Positions 9,019-16,705 of a stretch of DNA of 64,000 nucleotides are shown here, in pieces. Source of the DNA: Burkholderiales bacterium (GTDB lineage: Bacteria; Pseudomonadota; Gammaproteobacteria; Burkholderiales; Burkholderiaceae_E). The stretch spans positions 1 to 64,000 of the forward strand of contig JAPOKJ010000008.1 in NCBI GenBank assembly GCA_029977705.1, read 5' to 3'. The notes beneath the pieces are model-generated. The model was not told where the DNA came from. It saw only the letters and a list, made by a program, of their open reading frames with translations, and searched no databases. Both the position numbers and the translations under genes were made by a program. The stretch's first letter is position 1, and every line of letters starts with the position of its first letter.

Positions 9019-9948
9019 TCAGGGGTTGCCGGTCAGCCCCTTGGGAAGCGGAAAGGCAATGTGCTCCTCGACCCCCGGCAGGGTGCTGACCTGGGACACC
9101 CCCAGTTCACGAAGCCGAGCCACCAGGGCCTGCACCAGCACTTCAGGCGCCGACGCGCCGGCGGTGATGCCGATGCGCTTCTTGCCGTTCAGCCAGGCTG
9201 CATCGAGCTCATCGGCCGAGCGGATCATATAGGCCTCGCAACCCATCTTCTGGGCGACCTCCCGCAGCCGGTTCGAGTTTGAACTGGACGGCGATCCGAT
9301 CACCAGCACCAGGTCGCAGCGCGGCACCATGAACTTGACGGCGTCCTGGCGGTTCTGGGTGGCATAGCAGATGTCCTGTTTCTTGGGTTCCTGGATGGCC
9401 GGAAAGCGCTGCCGGAGTGCCGCGATGATCGCTGCACAATCGTCGACCGACAGGGTAGTCTGGGACACATAGGCCAGCCGCTCGGGCTGGCTTACCGCCA
9501 CACGGGCGACATCGGCCACCGACTCGACCAGGTAAATGCCATCGTCGGCCTGCCCCATCGTGCCCTCGACCTCGGGATGACCGGCATGGCCGATCATCAC
9601 CACCTCGTAACCCTCACGGCGCATCTTCGAGACCTCGACATGCACCTTGGTCACCAGGGGGCAGGTGGCATCGAAGACCCGCAGGCCGCGCGCCTCGGCC
9701 TCGCTGCGCACCTGGCGCGAGACGCCATGCGCGGAGAAGATGACGGTGGCACCAGAGGGGACATCATCGAGTTCGTCCACGAATACCGCCCCCTTGGCAC
9801 GCAGGTCGTTCACGACATGTTCGTTGTGGACAATCTCGTGACGCACATAGATCGGCGCGCCATGACGCTGCAAGGCCCGCTCGACGATGTCGATCGCCCG
9901 GTCAACGCCGGCGCAAAAACCACGGGGTTGGGCGAGCAGTACTTCCAT
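9019..9948 (-). CDS. ispH: 4-hydroxy-3-methylbut-2-enyl diphosphate reductase
   Basis: Last enzyme of the MEP isoprenoid pathway, reducing HMBPP to IPP and DMAPP with a [4Fe-4S] cluster. The three cluster cysteines are visible in RGFCAGV near residue 12, [11 protein letters not shown] near 95 and [11 protein letters not shown] near 193, and the substrate-binding [16 protein letters not shown] and SSSNSNRL segments are present. Length (309 aa) is normal. The ATG at 9948 shares its first base with the slpA stop; a GTG one codon upstream is possible. Coupling to slpA is the usual proteobacterial arrangement. dxs of the same pathway lies at the far end of this window. Confidence 0.97.
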   Translation of the reverse strand: MEVLLAQPRGFCAGVDRAIDIVERALQRHGAPIYVRHEIVHNEHVVNDLRAKGAVFVDELDDVPSGATVIFSAHGVSRQVRSEAEARGLRVFDATCPLVTKVHVEVSKMRREGYEVVMIGHAGHPEVEGTMGQADDGIYLVESVADVARVAVSQPERLAYVSQTTLSVDDCAAIIAALRQRFPAIQEPKKQDICYATQNRQDAVKFMVPRCDLVLVIGSPSSSNSNRLREVAQKMGCEAYMIRSADELDAAWLNGKKRIGITAGASAPEVLVQALVARLRELGVSQVSTLPGVEEHIAFPLPKGLTGNP

Positions 9949-10436
9949 CACAGCACTCCCAGCAGTTTCACCTCGAAGCGCAGGGCACGCCCGGCCAGGG
10001 GATGGTTGAAGTCGAACAGCGCCGAATCCTCATCGATCTGCTTGAGCACACCGGCAAAGCGGCTGCCATCGGGCGCCGGAAAGTCGACCAGGTCGCCGGG
10101 GGCGAAACTTTCTTCGCTGCTGTTGGCCCGCAGCGTCTCGTGGCTGATGCGACGAAGCAACTCAGGGTTGCGCTGCCCGAAGGCCTGCTCCGGGGCCAGC
10201 TCGAACACCTCGTGGGTGCCTTCCGTCAGACCGAGCAGGCGGCTTTCCAGAAATTCGGCCAACTGGCCTATGCCCAACTGCAGCGTCGCCGGGCGGTCCT
10301 TGAAGGTATTCATGACATCCTCATCGCCATCGGCCAGCGACAGCCGGAAATGCAGGGTGACATGCGATTGCGGACCCACCTGGGGCAGCGACGCGGCGCC
10401 TGGCGATGAACCGGCAGCAGAGGGTGAGGAGGACAT
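9948..10436 (-). CDS. slpA: FKBP-type peptidyl-prolyl cis-trans isomerase, SlpA-like
   Basis: FKBP-type prolyl isomerase and chaperone of the SlyD/SlpA class, cytosolic. [18 protein letters not shown] begins the FKBP fold and the inserted-flap region lies around RNPELLRRI; the closing [18 protein letters not shown] motif is diagnostic of the SlyD/SlpA group, and no His-rich tail follows, favouring SlpA over SlyD. Start is uncertain: ATGs occur at 10451, 10442 and 10436; I take 10436 because the longer forms run into the divergent radC start. Forms the usual pair with ispH. Confidence 0.92.
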   Translation of the reverse strand: MSSSPSAAGSSPGAASLPQVGPQSHVTLHFRLSLADGDEDVMNTFKDRPATLQLGIGQLAEFLESRLLGLTEGTHEVFELAPEQAFGQRNPELLRRISHETLRANSSEESFAPGDLVDFPAPDGSRFAGVLKQIDEDSALFDFNHPLAGRALRFEVKLLGVL

Positions 10437-10440
10437 GGAC

Positions 10441-11202
10441 ATGACCCGCATTGTACGAAAGGGCGAGCACGCCCCCCGGCCAAGGCCCCAGGCGGCGCAG
10501 CCCCGGGCAGGCGCCCCCCTGCCCAGCCTGAAGGACTGGCCGGCCCGCGAGCGGCCGCGCGAACGCCTGATGGCCCTGGGGGCCGCAGCGCTGAGCGATG
10601 CCGAGTTGCTGGCGGTCTTCCTGCGGACCGGTCACCGCGGCGTACATGCCCTCGACCTGGCCCGCCAACTGCTAGGCGAATTCGGCAGCCTGTCGGACCT
10701 GTTCCAGGCCGATTGGGCGCGTAGCGGCCGCGTCGCCGGGCTCGGTCCGGCCAAATGGGCCAGCCTGCGGGCCGCGCTGGAGTTGTCGGTACGGGCGGGT
10801 CTGGAGGATCTGCGCGACACCCCCCTGATGAATCACCCCGAGGCCGCCGAGAGCTTTCTGCGGCAGTGGCTGCGCTTTCGGCCCTACGAAGTGTTCGCGG
10901 CGCTGTTTCTCGATGCTGCCCATCGCCTGATCGCCTGCGAGGAACTGTTCCGCGGCACGGTCAACCAGACGGCGGTCTATCCCCGCGAGGTCATCCGCCG
11001 CAGTCTGGACCTGAATGCCAGTGCCTTGATCCTGGTCCACAACCATCCTTCTGGCGCGACCGAACCCAGCCGCGCCGACGAATTGCTGACCCAGAACCTG
11101 CGAAAATCCCTCTCCTCGGTCGGGGTCGAGGTGCTCGATCACTTGATCGTGGCGGGTCCGACCTGCACCTCGCTTGCCCGGCGGGGTGTTTTTGCCTTAT
11201 AA
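10441..11202 (+). CDS. radC: RadC family JAB/MPN domain protein
   Basis: UPF0758/RadC protein, 253 aa. An N-terminal helix-hairpin-helix region (RPRERLMALGAAALSDAELLAVFLR) precedes a JAMM metal-binding core with HNHPSG, the following AD at the expected spacing, and LDHLIVAG. The family was once linked to DNA repair but its role is not settled. The ATG at 10441 lies eight bases after GAGGAGG; an in-frame ATG two codons earlier is too close to it. Divergent from slpA with almost no gap. Its TAA stop lies inside the -10 box of the rpmB promoter. Confidence 0.93.
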   Translation: MTRIVRKGEHAPRPRPQAAQPRAGAPLPSLKDWPARERPRERLMALGAAALSDAELLAVFLRTGHRGVHALDLARQLLGEFGSLSDLFQADWARSGRVAGLGPAKWASLRAALELSVRAGLEDLRDTPLMNHPEAAESFLRQWLRFRPYEVFAALFLDAAHRLIACEELFRGTVNQTAVYPREVIRRSLDLNASALILVHNHPSGATEPSRADELLTQNLRKSLSSVGVEVLDHLIVAGPTCTSLARRGVFAL

Positions 11203-11203
11203 T
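11174..11203 (+). promoter_or_regulatory. Putative sigma-70 promoter for rpmB-rpmG
   Basis: TTGCCC (11174-11179), an 18-base spacer and a perfect TATAAT (11198-11203) that overlaps the radC stop codon. The -10 continues as TATAATCAAAGGC, a context repeated before efp, ribF and yajQ. It would leave a leader of about 135 nt before rpmB. Confidence 0.65.
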
Positions 11204-11347
11204 CAAAGGCTTTGCTGGATTTGCCCCAGCTTTTGAGCAGGATTTTCCCATTGCCTGGGTCCCCGATGGGGCTCGGGCCACCCGAAACGTCCCGCCCTTT
11301 TTACGAGCGCTGCGCCTTGCCAGCGCCAAGATGCCAAAGGATCAATC

Positions 11348-11584
11348 ATGGCCCGCGTCTGTCAAGTCACCGGAAAAGCCCCGATGGTCGGGAACAATGT
11401 TTCCCACGCCAACAACAAAACCAAGCGCCGCTTCATGCCCAACCTGCAGTACCGCAAGTTCTGGGTCGAGTCCGAGAACCGCTGGGTGCGCCTGCGCCTG
11501 ACCAACGCCGGCCTGCGCCTGATCGACAAGAACGGCATCGATGCCGTTCTGGCCGATGTGCGTGCCCGCGGCCTGTCTGTCTGA
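11348..11584 (+). CDS. rpmB: 50S ribosomal protein L28
   Basis: Large-subunit ribosomal protein of 78 aa. [10 protein letters not shown] at the N terminus, the [15 protein letters not shown] stretch and the closing [11 protein letters not shown] are standard L28 features. AAAGGA lies six bases before the ATG. Only one N-terminal Cys is seen, so this is the zinc-free form. Paired with rpmG 32 bases downstream, as in most proteobacteria, and preceded by a strong -10 box and a 145-base leader with no other gene. Confidence 0.98.
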   Translation: MARVCQVTGKAPMVGNNVSHANNKTKRRFMPNLQYRKFWVESENRWVRLRLTNAGLRLIDKNGIDAVLADVRARGLSV

Positions 11585-11616
11585 AGACGGGTCCGTCTTC
11601 ACCTTAGGAATTCATC

Positions 11617-11772
11617 ATGCGTGACAAGATCAAGCTCGAATCGAGCGCTGGCACCGGCCACTTCTACACCACCACCAAGAACAAGCGCACCAAGCCCGAA
11701 AAGCTGGAGATCAAGAAGTTCGATCCGGTGGCGCGCAAGCACGTGGTGTACAAGGAAACCAAGATCAAGTAA
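11617..11772 (+). CDS. rpmG: 50S ribosomal protein L33
   Basis: Short ribosomal protein of 51 aa located directly after rpm[21 protein letters not shown] followed by [16 protein letters not shown] is a clear L33 sequence, ending in KETKIK. It lacks the CxxC pairs of zinc-binding L33, so it is the C-minus form. TAGGAA precedes the ATG. The transcript probably ends at the hairpin with a T run at 11914-11946; between lies a short GTGGCC-TCA-GGCCAC palindrome (11781-11795). Confidence 0.98.
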   Translation: MRDKIKLESSAGTGHFYTTTKNKRTKPEKLEIKKFDPVARKHVVYKETKIK

Positions 11773-11913
11773 GTCGGCAAGTGGCCTCAGGCCACCGGCC
11801 GGACCGTGCTGGAGGAGATCAAAGGCAAGGCTTGAGGGCAAAGCCTGGTGTTCCCTGGCAGGCCTGCACCAGCCCTCGCAGCCTCCACTTGGGGGCGGCG
11901 CCACGCGGCGAAA

Positions 11914-11946
11914 CAAAAAAGCGACCTTGATGGTCGCTTTTTTTGT
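11914..11946. terminator. Bidirectional rho-independent terminator
   Basis: Six-base stem GCGACC/GGTCGC (11921-11926 and 11932-11937) with a five-base loop, an A run on the left and seven T on the right. It can stop rpmB-rpmG on the plus strand and the desaturase transcript on the minus strand. Confidence 0.9.
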
Positions 11947-11997
11947 TGCACCGGCTGGCGGGTCTACAGGGACCGGGCCCCGGCGGACAAGGTCTGC

Positions 11998-13230
11998 TCA
12001 GACTGACGGGGCATAACGCCTCATCCGCAAGGCGACCTCCTCGAGGGCGCGGATGCCGCTGGCCTCGGCCTTCTGGCACCACTGCTGCAACTGTTCCAGC
12101 AGCTGCTCCTTGGTCAGCGTCGAGCGCTCCCAGAGGCGGGCCAGCTCGTTGCGCATCTCGACCAGACGGCGCAGCGCATCGCTGGCGGCCATGGCCTGCG
12201 ACAGCATGGCCCGCTGCTGGGGCTGCAGGGCGGCCTGCTCCAGGTGGAGCCAGGCCTTGATATCCTTGACAGCCGCGAACTCGGGACGCTTGAGCCCCTT
12301 CAGACGCGAGGCTTCCTCGCGCGCCGTGCGGCGCAGCGAGCTGGCGTAGGCCGCCATCAGGTCATAGCGGTTGGAAATCACCGCCTGCAGGGTCTCCAGA
12401 TCGATTCGCGATTTCGGCGCCACAAAGCGCGGCACCGGTGCCAGCCGGCGCACCGTCGCCAGACGGAAGAACGACAGCACGCGCAGGTAGAGCCAGCCGA
12501 TGTCAAATTCCCAGGGCTTCATCGAGAACTTGGCCGAGGTGGCGAAGGCGTGGTGGTTGTTGTGCAGCTCTTCGCCCCCGATCAGCAGGCCCCAGGGCAT
12601 CAGGTTGGTGCTGGCATCGGGGCTCTCGAAATTGCGGTAGCCCTTGGCATGGCCCAGACCATTGATGACGCCAGCGGCCAGCACCGGAATCCACAGCATC
12701 TGGATGCCGAACACGATCAGTCCGGCAAAGCCGAACATCAGCAAACAGGCCACCAGGGTGACATACACCCCCATGGTCGAGTACGGGGTGTAGAGGTGGC
12801 GCTCGATCCAGTCATCGGGGGCACCGGTGCCGTACTTGAGCTTGGTCTGCTCATTGGCGGCTTCGGCCCGGTACAACTCGGCCCCTTCCAGCAAGACCTT
12901 GCGCAGGCCGCGCGTGACCGGGCTGTGCGGATCTTCCTCGGTTTCACATTTGGCGTGGTGCTTGCGATGGATGCTCATCCAGTCACGCGTCACCATGCCG
13001 GTGCTCAGCCACAGCCAGGCCCGAAACACATGCGAGACCAGCGGATGGAAATCCACCGCGCGATGCGCCATGCCACGATGAAGATATAGGGTGACACCCA
13101 TGATGGTCAGGTGGGTGGCGGCCAGGGTATACAGCGCGATCTGCCAGCCGCTGGCATCCAGCAGGCCCTTGTCCATGAAACTGAGGATGGCCTGCGCAAA
13201 ATCGGATTGAAACAAGACGACGTTCTCCAC
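11998..13230 (-). CDS. Membrane fatty acid desaturase (acyl-CoA delta-9 type)
   Basis: Integral-membrane di-iron desaturase that introduces a cis double bond into fatty acyl chains and so tunes membrane fluidity. The three His boxes are present: HRGMAH near residue 52, HRKHH near 88, and HNNHH within GGEELHNNHHAF near 221, with hydrophobic stretches between. A basic helical tail of about 140 residues follows, longer than minimal desaturases. The start is uncertain: GTG at 13230 gives 410 aa with no clear ribosome site, TTG at 13215 has GGAG nine bases upstream, and an ATG lies at 13179. Convergent with rpmG. Confidence 0.92.
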   Translation of the reverse strand: MENVVLFQSDFAQAILSFMDKGLLDASGWQIALYTLAATHLTIMGVTLYLHRGMAHRAVDFHPLVSHVFRAWLWLSTGMVTRDWMSIHRKHHAKCETEEDPHSPVTRGLRKVLLEGAELYRAEAANEQTKLKYGTGAPDDWIERHLYTPYSTMGVYVTLVACLLMFGFAGLIVFGIQMLWIPVLAAGVINGLGHAKGYRNFESPDASTNLMPWGLLIGGEELHNNHHAFATSAKFSMKPWEFDIGWLYLRVLSFFRLATVRRLAPVPRFVAPKSRIDLETLQAVISNRYDLMAAYASSLRRTAREEASRLKGLKRPEFAAVKDIKAWLHLEQAALQPQQRAMLSQAMAASDALRRLVEMRNELARLWERSTLTKEQLLEQLQQWCQKAEASGIRALEEVALRMRRYAPSV

Positions 13231-13312
13231 GGATCGGCGAGTGCTCGCCGGACGACCCGAACTCTACCCTTTCCGGGGAGCACGGGCAATGCCGGGGCAC
13301 CCCCCGGCGGAC

Positions 13313-14674
13313 TCAACTGCGACGACGCCAGCGGGCGCCGAAAAAGCCGTCGCTGCCGTGTATATGGGGCCACAGGCGCAGGAAATCACCCTCGCAGGCG
13401 GCCTGCGGGACCCACTGGGCGGCGTTTTCACGCTCGAAATCAGGATGGGTGCGCTCGAAAGCCTCGGCGATGACCTGATTTTCTTCGTCGAGCAGGCTGC
13501 AGGTTCCATACACCAGGGCACCACCGGGCTTGACCAGTTGCGCGGCGGCCGCCAGGATGCCCGCCTGCAAGGTGGTCAGGCGCTGCAGGGCGTCTTCGGA
13601 GCCACGCCATTTCAGGTCCGGGTTGCGCCGCAGCGTCCCGGTGCCGGAACAGGGTGCATCCACCAGTACCAAATCGGCCCGCTGGGCCAGCCGGCGCAGC
13701 TTGGGGTCGGTTTCGCTGTCGATGGCAAAGCTTTGCACATTGCTCAGGCCGGAACGGGCCAGGCGCGGCTTCATCCGCGCCAGCCGTGCACGTGAGGTGT
13801 CGCAGGCATAGACCTGGCCGGAGCTGCGCATCAGGTCGGCCAGGGCCAGGGTCTTGCCGCCAGCCCCGGCACAGAAGTCGATCACGGTCTGGCCCCGCTT
13901 GGGCGCACACAGCTGCACCAGCAGTTGCGATCCCCGATCCTGCACCTCGAACAGCCCCTGGGCGAACGCCGCACTGCGCTCGAGGGCGGGATGACCTTCG
14001 ATGGCCAGGGCCGTGTCGATGCCCGCGACGGGCGCAGTCTGGATGCCCTGCCCGGCCAGTTGGGCCACCAGCGCCTCGCGGTCGGTACGGCTGCCGCTGA
14101 TGCGGATGTCCATGCCCGCTGGTGCAAGCAGGCTTTGCGCCAGTGCGGCCACATCCAGGCCCTGATGGGCCTGCAGACGCTGCACCAGCCAGGACGGCAG
14201 GCTGCAGCGCAACTCGAGGGGCAGGCTTGCCACGTCCTCGCCTGCAATCCGCTCCAGCCAGCGCTGCTCGCCCTCGGTCAGGCGCGGCAGCCAGTCGGTG
14301 ACGCGCAGGCCGAGCAGGCCCATGCGGCGCAGGTCACCCCCCGGCTCCAGGGTGTGTGCCCAATGCCGGTACAGGCTCAGATTGCGCAGCACATCGAAGC
14401 TGGCATCGGCCAGGGTGGCGCGCTCGCGCGGGCCCCAGCCGGGGTTGTCCTTGAAGTACTGGCTCAGGCAGCGATCGGCCGCCTGCTCGAAGCGCAGCAT
14501 CTGATCGAGCAGGTCGACCAGCGACTGCTCCAGCCGGCTGGCGCCGCTGACCTGAGGCACGCGCGCCTTGCGCAACTCGCGCACCCGGTCACGACGGCGC
14601 TTGCTGCCACCGGCCGGCGGTGAGGCCATCGCCTTGCGCAGTGGCGAGGATTTGCGCCCGGAGGACTCGCTCAT
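13313..14674 (-). CDS. rsmB: RsmB/NOP-family 16S rRNA (cytosine-5) methyltransferase
   Basis: SAM-dependent methyltransferase of the RsmB/NOP family, expected to make m5C967 in 16S rRNA. An N-terminal NusB-like helical region precedes the Rossmann domain with the SAM motif DFCAGAGGKTLAL, and the two catalytic Cys motifs DAPCSGTG and YGTCSLL. The 453-aa length includes a basic N-terminal stretch (GGSKRRRDRVRELRK). Starts with an ATGA overlap on purN. Related NOP proteins such as RsmF cannot be fully excluded, but length and placement favour an RsmB-like enzyme. Confidence 0.9.
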   Translation of the reverse strand: MSESSGRKSSPLRKAMASPPAGGSKRRRDRVRELRKARVPQVSGASRLEQSLVDLLDQMLRFEQAADRCLSQYFKDNPGWGPRERATLADASFDVLRNLSLYRHWAHTLEPGGDLRRMGLLGLRVTDWLPRLTEGEQRWLERIAGEDVASLPLELRCSLPSWLVQRLQAHQGLDVAALAQSLLAPAGMDIRISGSRTDREALVAQLAGQGIQTAPVAGIDTALAIEGHPALERSAAFAQGLFEVQDRGSQLLVQLCAPKRGQTVIDFCAGAGGKTLALADLMRSSGQVYACDTSRARLARMKPRLARSGLSNVQSFAIDSETDPKLRRLAQRADLVLVDAPCSGTGTLRRNPDLKWRGSEDALQRLTTLQAGILAAAAQLVKPGGALVYGTCSLLDEENQVIAEAFERTHPDFERENAAQWVPQAACEGDFLRLWPHIHGSDGFFGARWRRRS

Positions 14675-15303
14675 GTCAGGGCTCCAACTGTGCTGTCGCG
14701 CGCACCTTGCTGCTTGGGGCCATCGCCGGGTCGCAGTTGTCCCTCGAGCAACTCGCCCACGATGCGGGGATACAGCCGGTGCTCCAGGGCCAACACCCGG
14801 GCCGCGAGACTGCGCTCATCCTCGCCCGGCGCGATGCTCAGGCTGTCCTGGCCCAGGATGGGGCCAGCATCGAGGGCCGGGATCACCAGGTGAACGGTCG
14901 CCCCATGACGGGTGGCGCCGGCCTGCAAGGCCTGGCGATGGGTGTGCAGGCCCGGAAAGGCGGGCAGGAGGGAGGGGTGGATATTGATGATGCGTCCAGT
15001 AAATCGCCGGATCAGGGGCTCGCCCAGGATGCGCATGAACCCGGCCAGCAGGATCCAGTCCGGCGCCAGGGCCTCCAGGGCTTGCGCCAGGCGCTCGTCA
15101 TAGGCCAGGCGGGACTCGCCCGGCAGCGGCTCGATCACACCGGTGGGCAGCCCCAGGTCACGGGCCTTCGCAAGGCCCGGCGCCTGCGACTTGTCGGAAA
15201 GGACGGCCACCCATTGGGCCGGCCAGCGTTCGCGCCGGGCAGCTTCAGCCAGCGCCAGCATGTTGCTGCCCTGCCCTGAAATCAGCACCACGAGTCTTTG
15301 CAT
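14671..15303 (-). CDS. purN: Phosphoribosylglycinamide formyltransferase (GART)
   Basis: Third step of purine biosynthesis: transfers a formyl group from 10-formyl-THF to GAR. 210 aa with the N-terminal LISGQGSNM phosphate-binding loop, the AGFMRILGEPL segment, the catalytic INIHPSLLPAF (Asn and His), GLHTHRQAL, and the Asp of DAGPILGQ. Start is the ATG before MQRLVVLISG. Transcribed first with rsmB coupled behind it. Divergent from ribF across 250 bases. Confidence 0.97.
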   Translation of the reverse strand: MQRLVVLISGQGSNMLALAEAARRERWPAQWVAVLSDKSQAPGLAKARDLGLPTGVIEPLPGESRLAYDERLAQALEALAPDWILLAGFMRILGEPLIRRFTGRIINIHPSLLPAFPGLHTHRQALQAGATRHGATVHLVIPALDAGPILGQDSLSIAPGEDERSLAARVLALEHRLYPRIVGELLEGQLRPGDGPKQQGARDSTVGALT

Positions 15304-15372
15304 GGGGGCGCAGTTTACTCCACCGCTTTCGGGCCTGCGGTCCTGCAACCGGCCGGAGACAGGGCTGCGCCT

Positions 15373-15378
15373 TATAAT
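15373..15378 (+). promoter_or_regulatory. -10 element in the purN-ribF intergenic region
   Basis: Perfect TATAAT followed by CGATGGCTGG, the same extended context as at rpmB, efp and yajQ. No good -35 is seen. Likely drives ribF with a leader of about 170 nt; the remaining intergenic bases show no other clear element. Confidence 0.5.
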
Positions 15379-15554
15379 CGATGGCTGGCCCCGGATCGCT
15401 TGACCCCAAACGCTCGGCCATGTGTTCGAACAATCTTTCCTGACAAGCTTCCGGCACACCACACTAGGTCCCGACCCACTCAAAGGCACCGACCCGTCCG
15501 AGACGCCGCGCGCAGCGCTGTGCCTGCCAGGGTCCCCTACACATACCGAACATC

Positions 15555-16589
15555 ATGGAGGTCTTCCGGAGAGTCCCGCCCAGCCCGTCGCGCCAGCCCT
15601 GTGCGCTTGCGATCGGCAATTTCGATGGCGTCCACCTGGGCCACCAGGCCATGCTCAGGCAATTGCGCGCCAGCGCCCAGGCGCGGGGACTGAACACCTG
15701 CGTGCTCACCTTCGAGCCGCATCCGCGTGAATACTTTGCGGCCATCAATCCGGCCATGCAGGCGCCAGCCCGGATCTATGGCGAACGCGACAAGATCGAT
15801 GCCATGGCCGAGTGCGGCATCGACCAGGTCTGCATCGCCCATTTCAACGAGACGCTGGCCTCGCAGTCCCCGGAAGCCTTTGTCGAGCAGACCCTGATCG
15901 ACGAACTGCAGACCCGCCACCTGCTGATCGGCGATGATTTCCGCTTCGGTGCCCGCCGTGCTGGCGATTTCGCCCTCCTGCAGCGCTATGCCGACCGCGG
16001 CGCCTTCAGCCTGGCGCGGATGGACAGCGTGCGGGTGCAGTTGGACACACCGCTTGCGGCGAGCGCCCTGGGCGAACCGGTTGCAGCGGCTGCGGCGCTG
16101 CACCAGCAGACCCAGGAAAGCGGCCTGCGGGTCTCCAGTTCGCTGGTCCGTGAAGCCCTGGCGGCAGCCGACTTTCAGCGCGCCCGGGTGTTGCTGGGTC
16201 GGCCCTACCGGCTCTCCGGCCATGTCATCCATGGCCGCAAGCTGGGCCGCACCCTGGGCTTTCCGACCCTGAACCTCAAAGTCCCGGGCGACCGGCCGGC
16301 GGTCAAGGGGATCTTCGTGGTGCGCGTCGATGGCCTGGCCGAACAGCCGCTGGCCGGCGTGGCCAGCCTCGGTACGAGGCCCGCGGTCGAAAGCGATGGC
16401 CGCCCCCTGCTGGAGGTCCATGTGCTCGACTACGCCGGCGATGCCTACGGCAAGTTGGTGCGGGTAGAATTCCTGGCCAAGCTGCGTGACGAGGCGCACT
16501 ACGCCAGTCTGGACCTGCTCACCGCCCAGATCCGGCGCGATGCCCAGGATGCCCGCGAGCATTTCGCGCGCACCGTCTCCCGAATTTGA
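15555..16589 (+). CDS. ribF: Bifunctional riboflavin kinase/FAD synthetase
   Basis: Makes FMN from riboflavin and then FAD. The N-terminal adenylyltransferase domain shows IGNFDGVHLGHQ, TFEPHPREYF and the GDDFRFG motif; the C-terminal kinase domain starts near GHVIHGRKLGRTLGFPTLNL and has GIFVV and LDYAGDAYGK. 344 aa, slightly longer than usual: an Ala-rich segment of about 20 residues is inserted before the RVSSSLVREAL motif. First gene of a plus-strand run ribF-ileS-lspA-coaBC-dut that is conserved in betaproteobacteria. Confidence 0.97.
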   Translation: MEVFRRVPPSPSRQPCALAIGNFDGVHLGHQAMLRQLRASAQARGLNTCVLTFEPHPREYFAAINPAMQAPARIYGERDKIDAMAECGIDQVCIAHFNETLASQSPEAFVEQTLIDELQTRHLLIGDDFRFGARRAGDFALLQRYADRGAFSLARMDSVRVQLDTPLAASALGEPVAAAAALHQQTQESGLRVSSSLVREALAAADFQRARVLLGRPYRLSGHVIHGRKLGRTLGFPTLNLKVPGDRPAVKGIFVVRVDGLAEQPLAGVASLGTRPAVESDGRPLLEVHVLDYAGDAYGKLVRVEFLAKLRDEAHYASLDLLTAQIRRDAQDAREHFARTVSRI

Positions 16590-16590
16590 A

Positions 16591-16639
16591 GGCCGCAGGC
16601 GCCCGGTGATCCCGGCACGGGACGCACCGGCCTGCGGCC
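16591..16639 (+). repeat. Long inverted repeat between ribF and ileS
   Basis: Perfect 10-base arms (16591-16600 and 16630-16639) begin right after the ribF stop; inside are further CGGTG/CACCG and CCCG/CGGG pairings, so the RNA could fold into a long stem. It is followed by two direct copies of CCCGGCGCCCGA (near 16653 and 16668) and a T7 run at 16686-16692 just before ileS. May be an attenuator or a processing site; no homologue recognised. Confidence 0.55.
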
Positions 16640-16705
16640 GAAACCCGCTAGCCCCGGCGCCCGAATCCCGGCGCCCGAGACCCACCTTTTTTGCTGATGC
16701 CTGCA

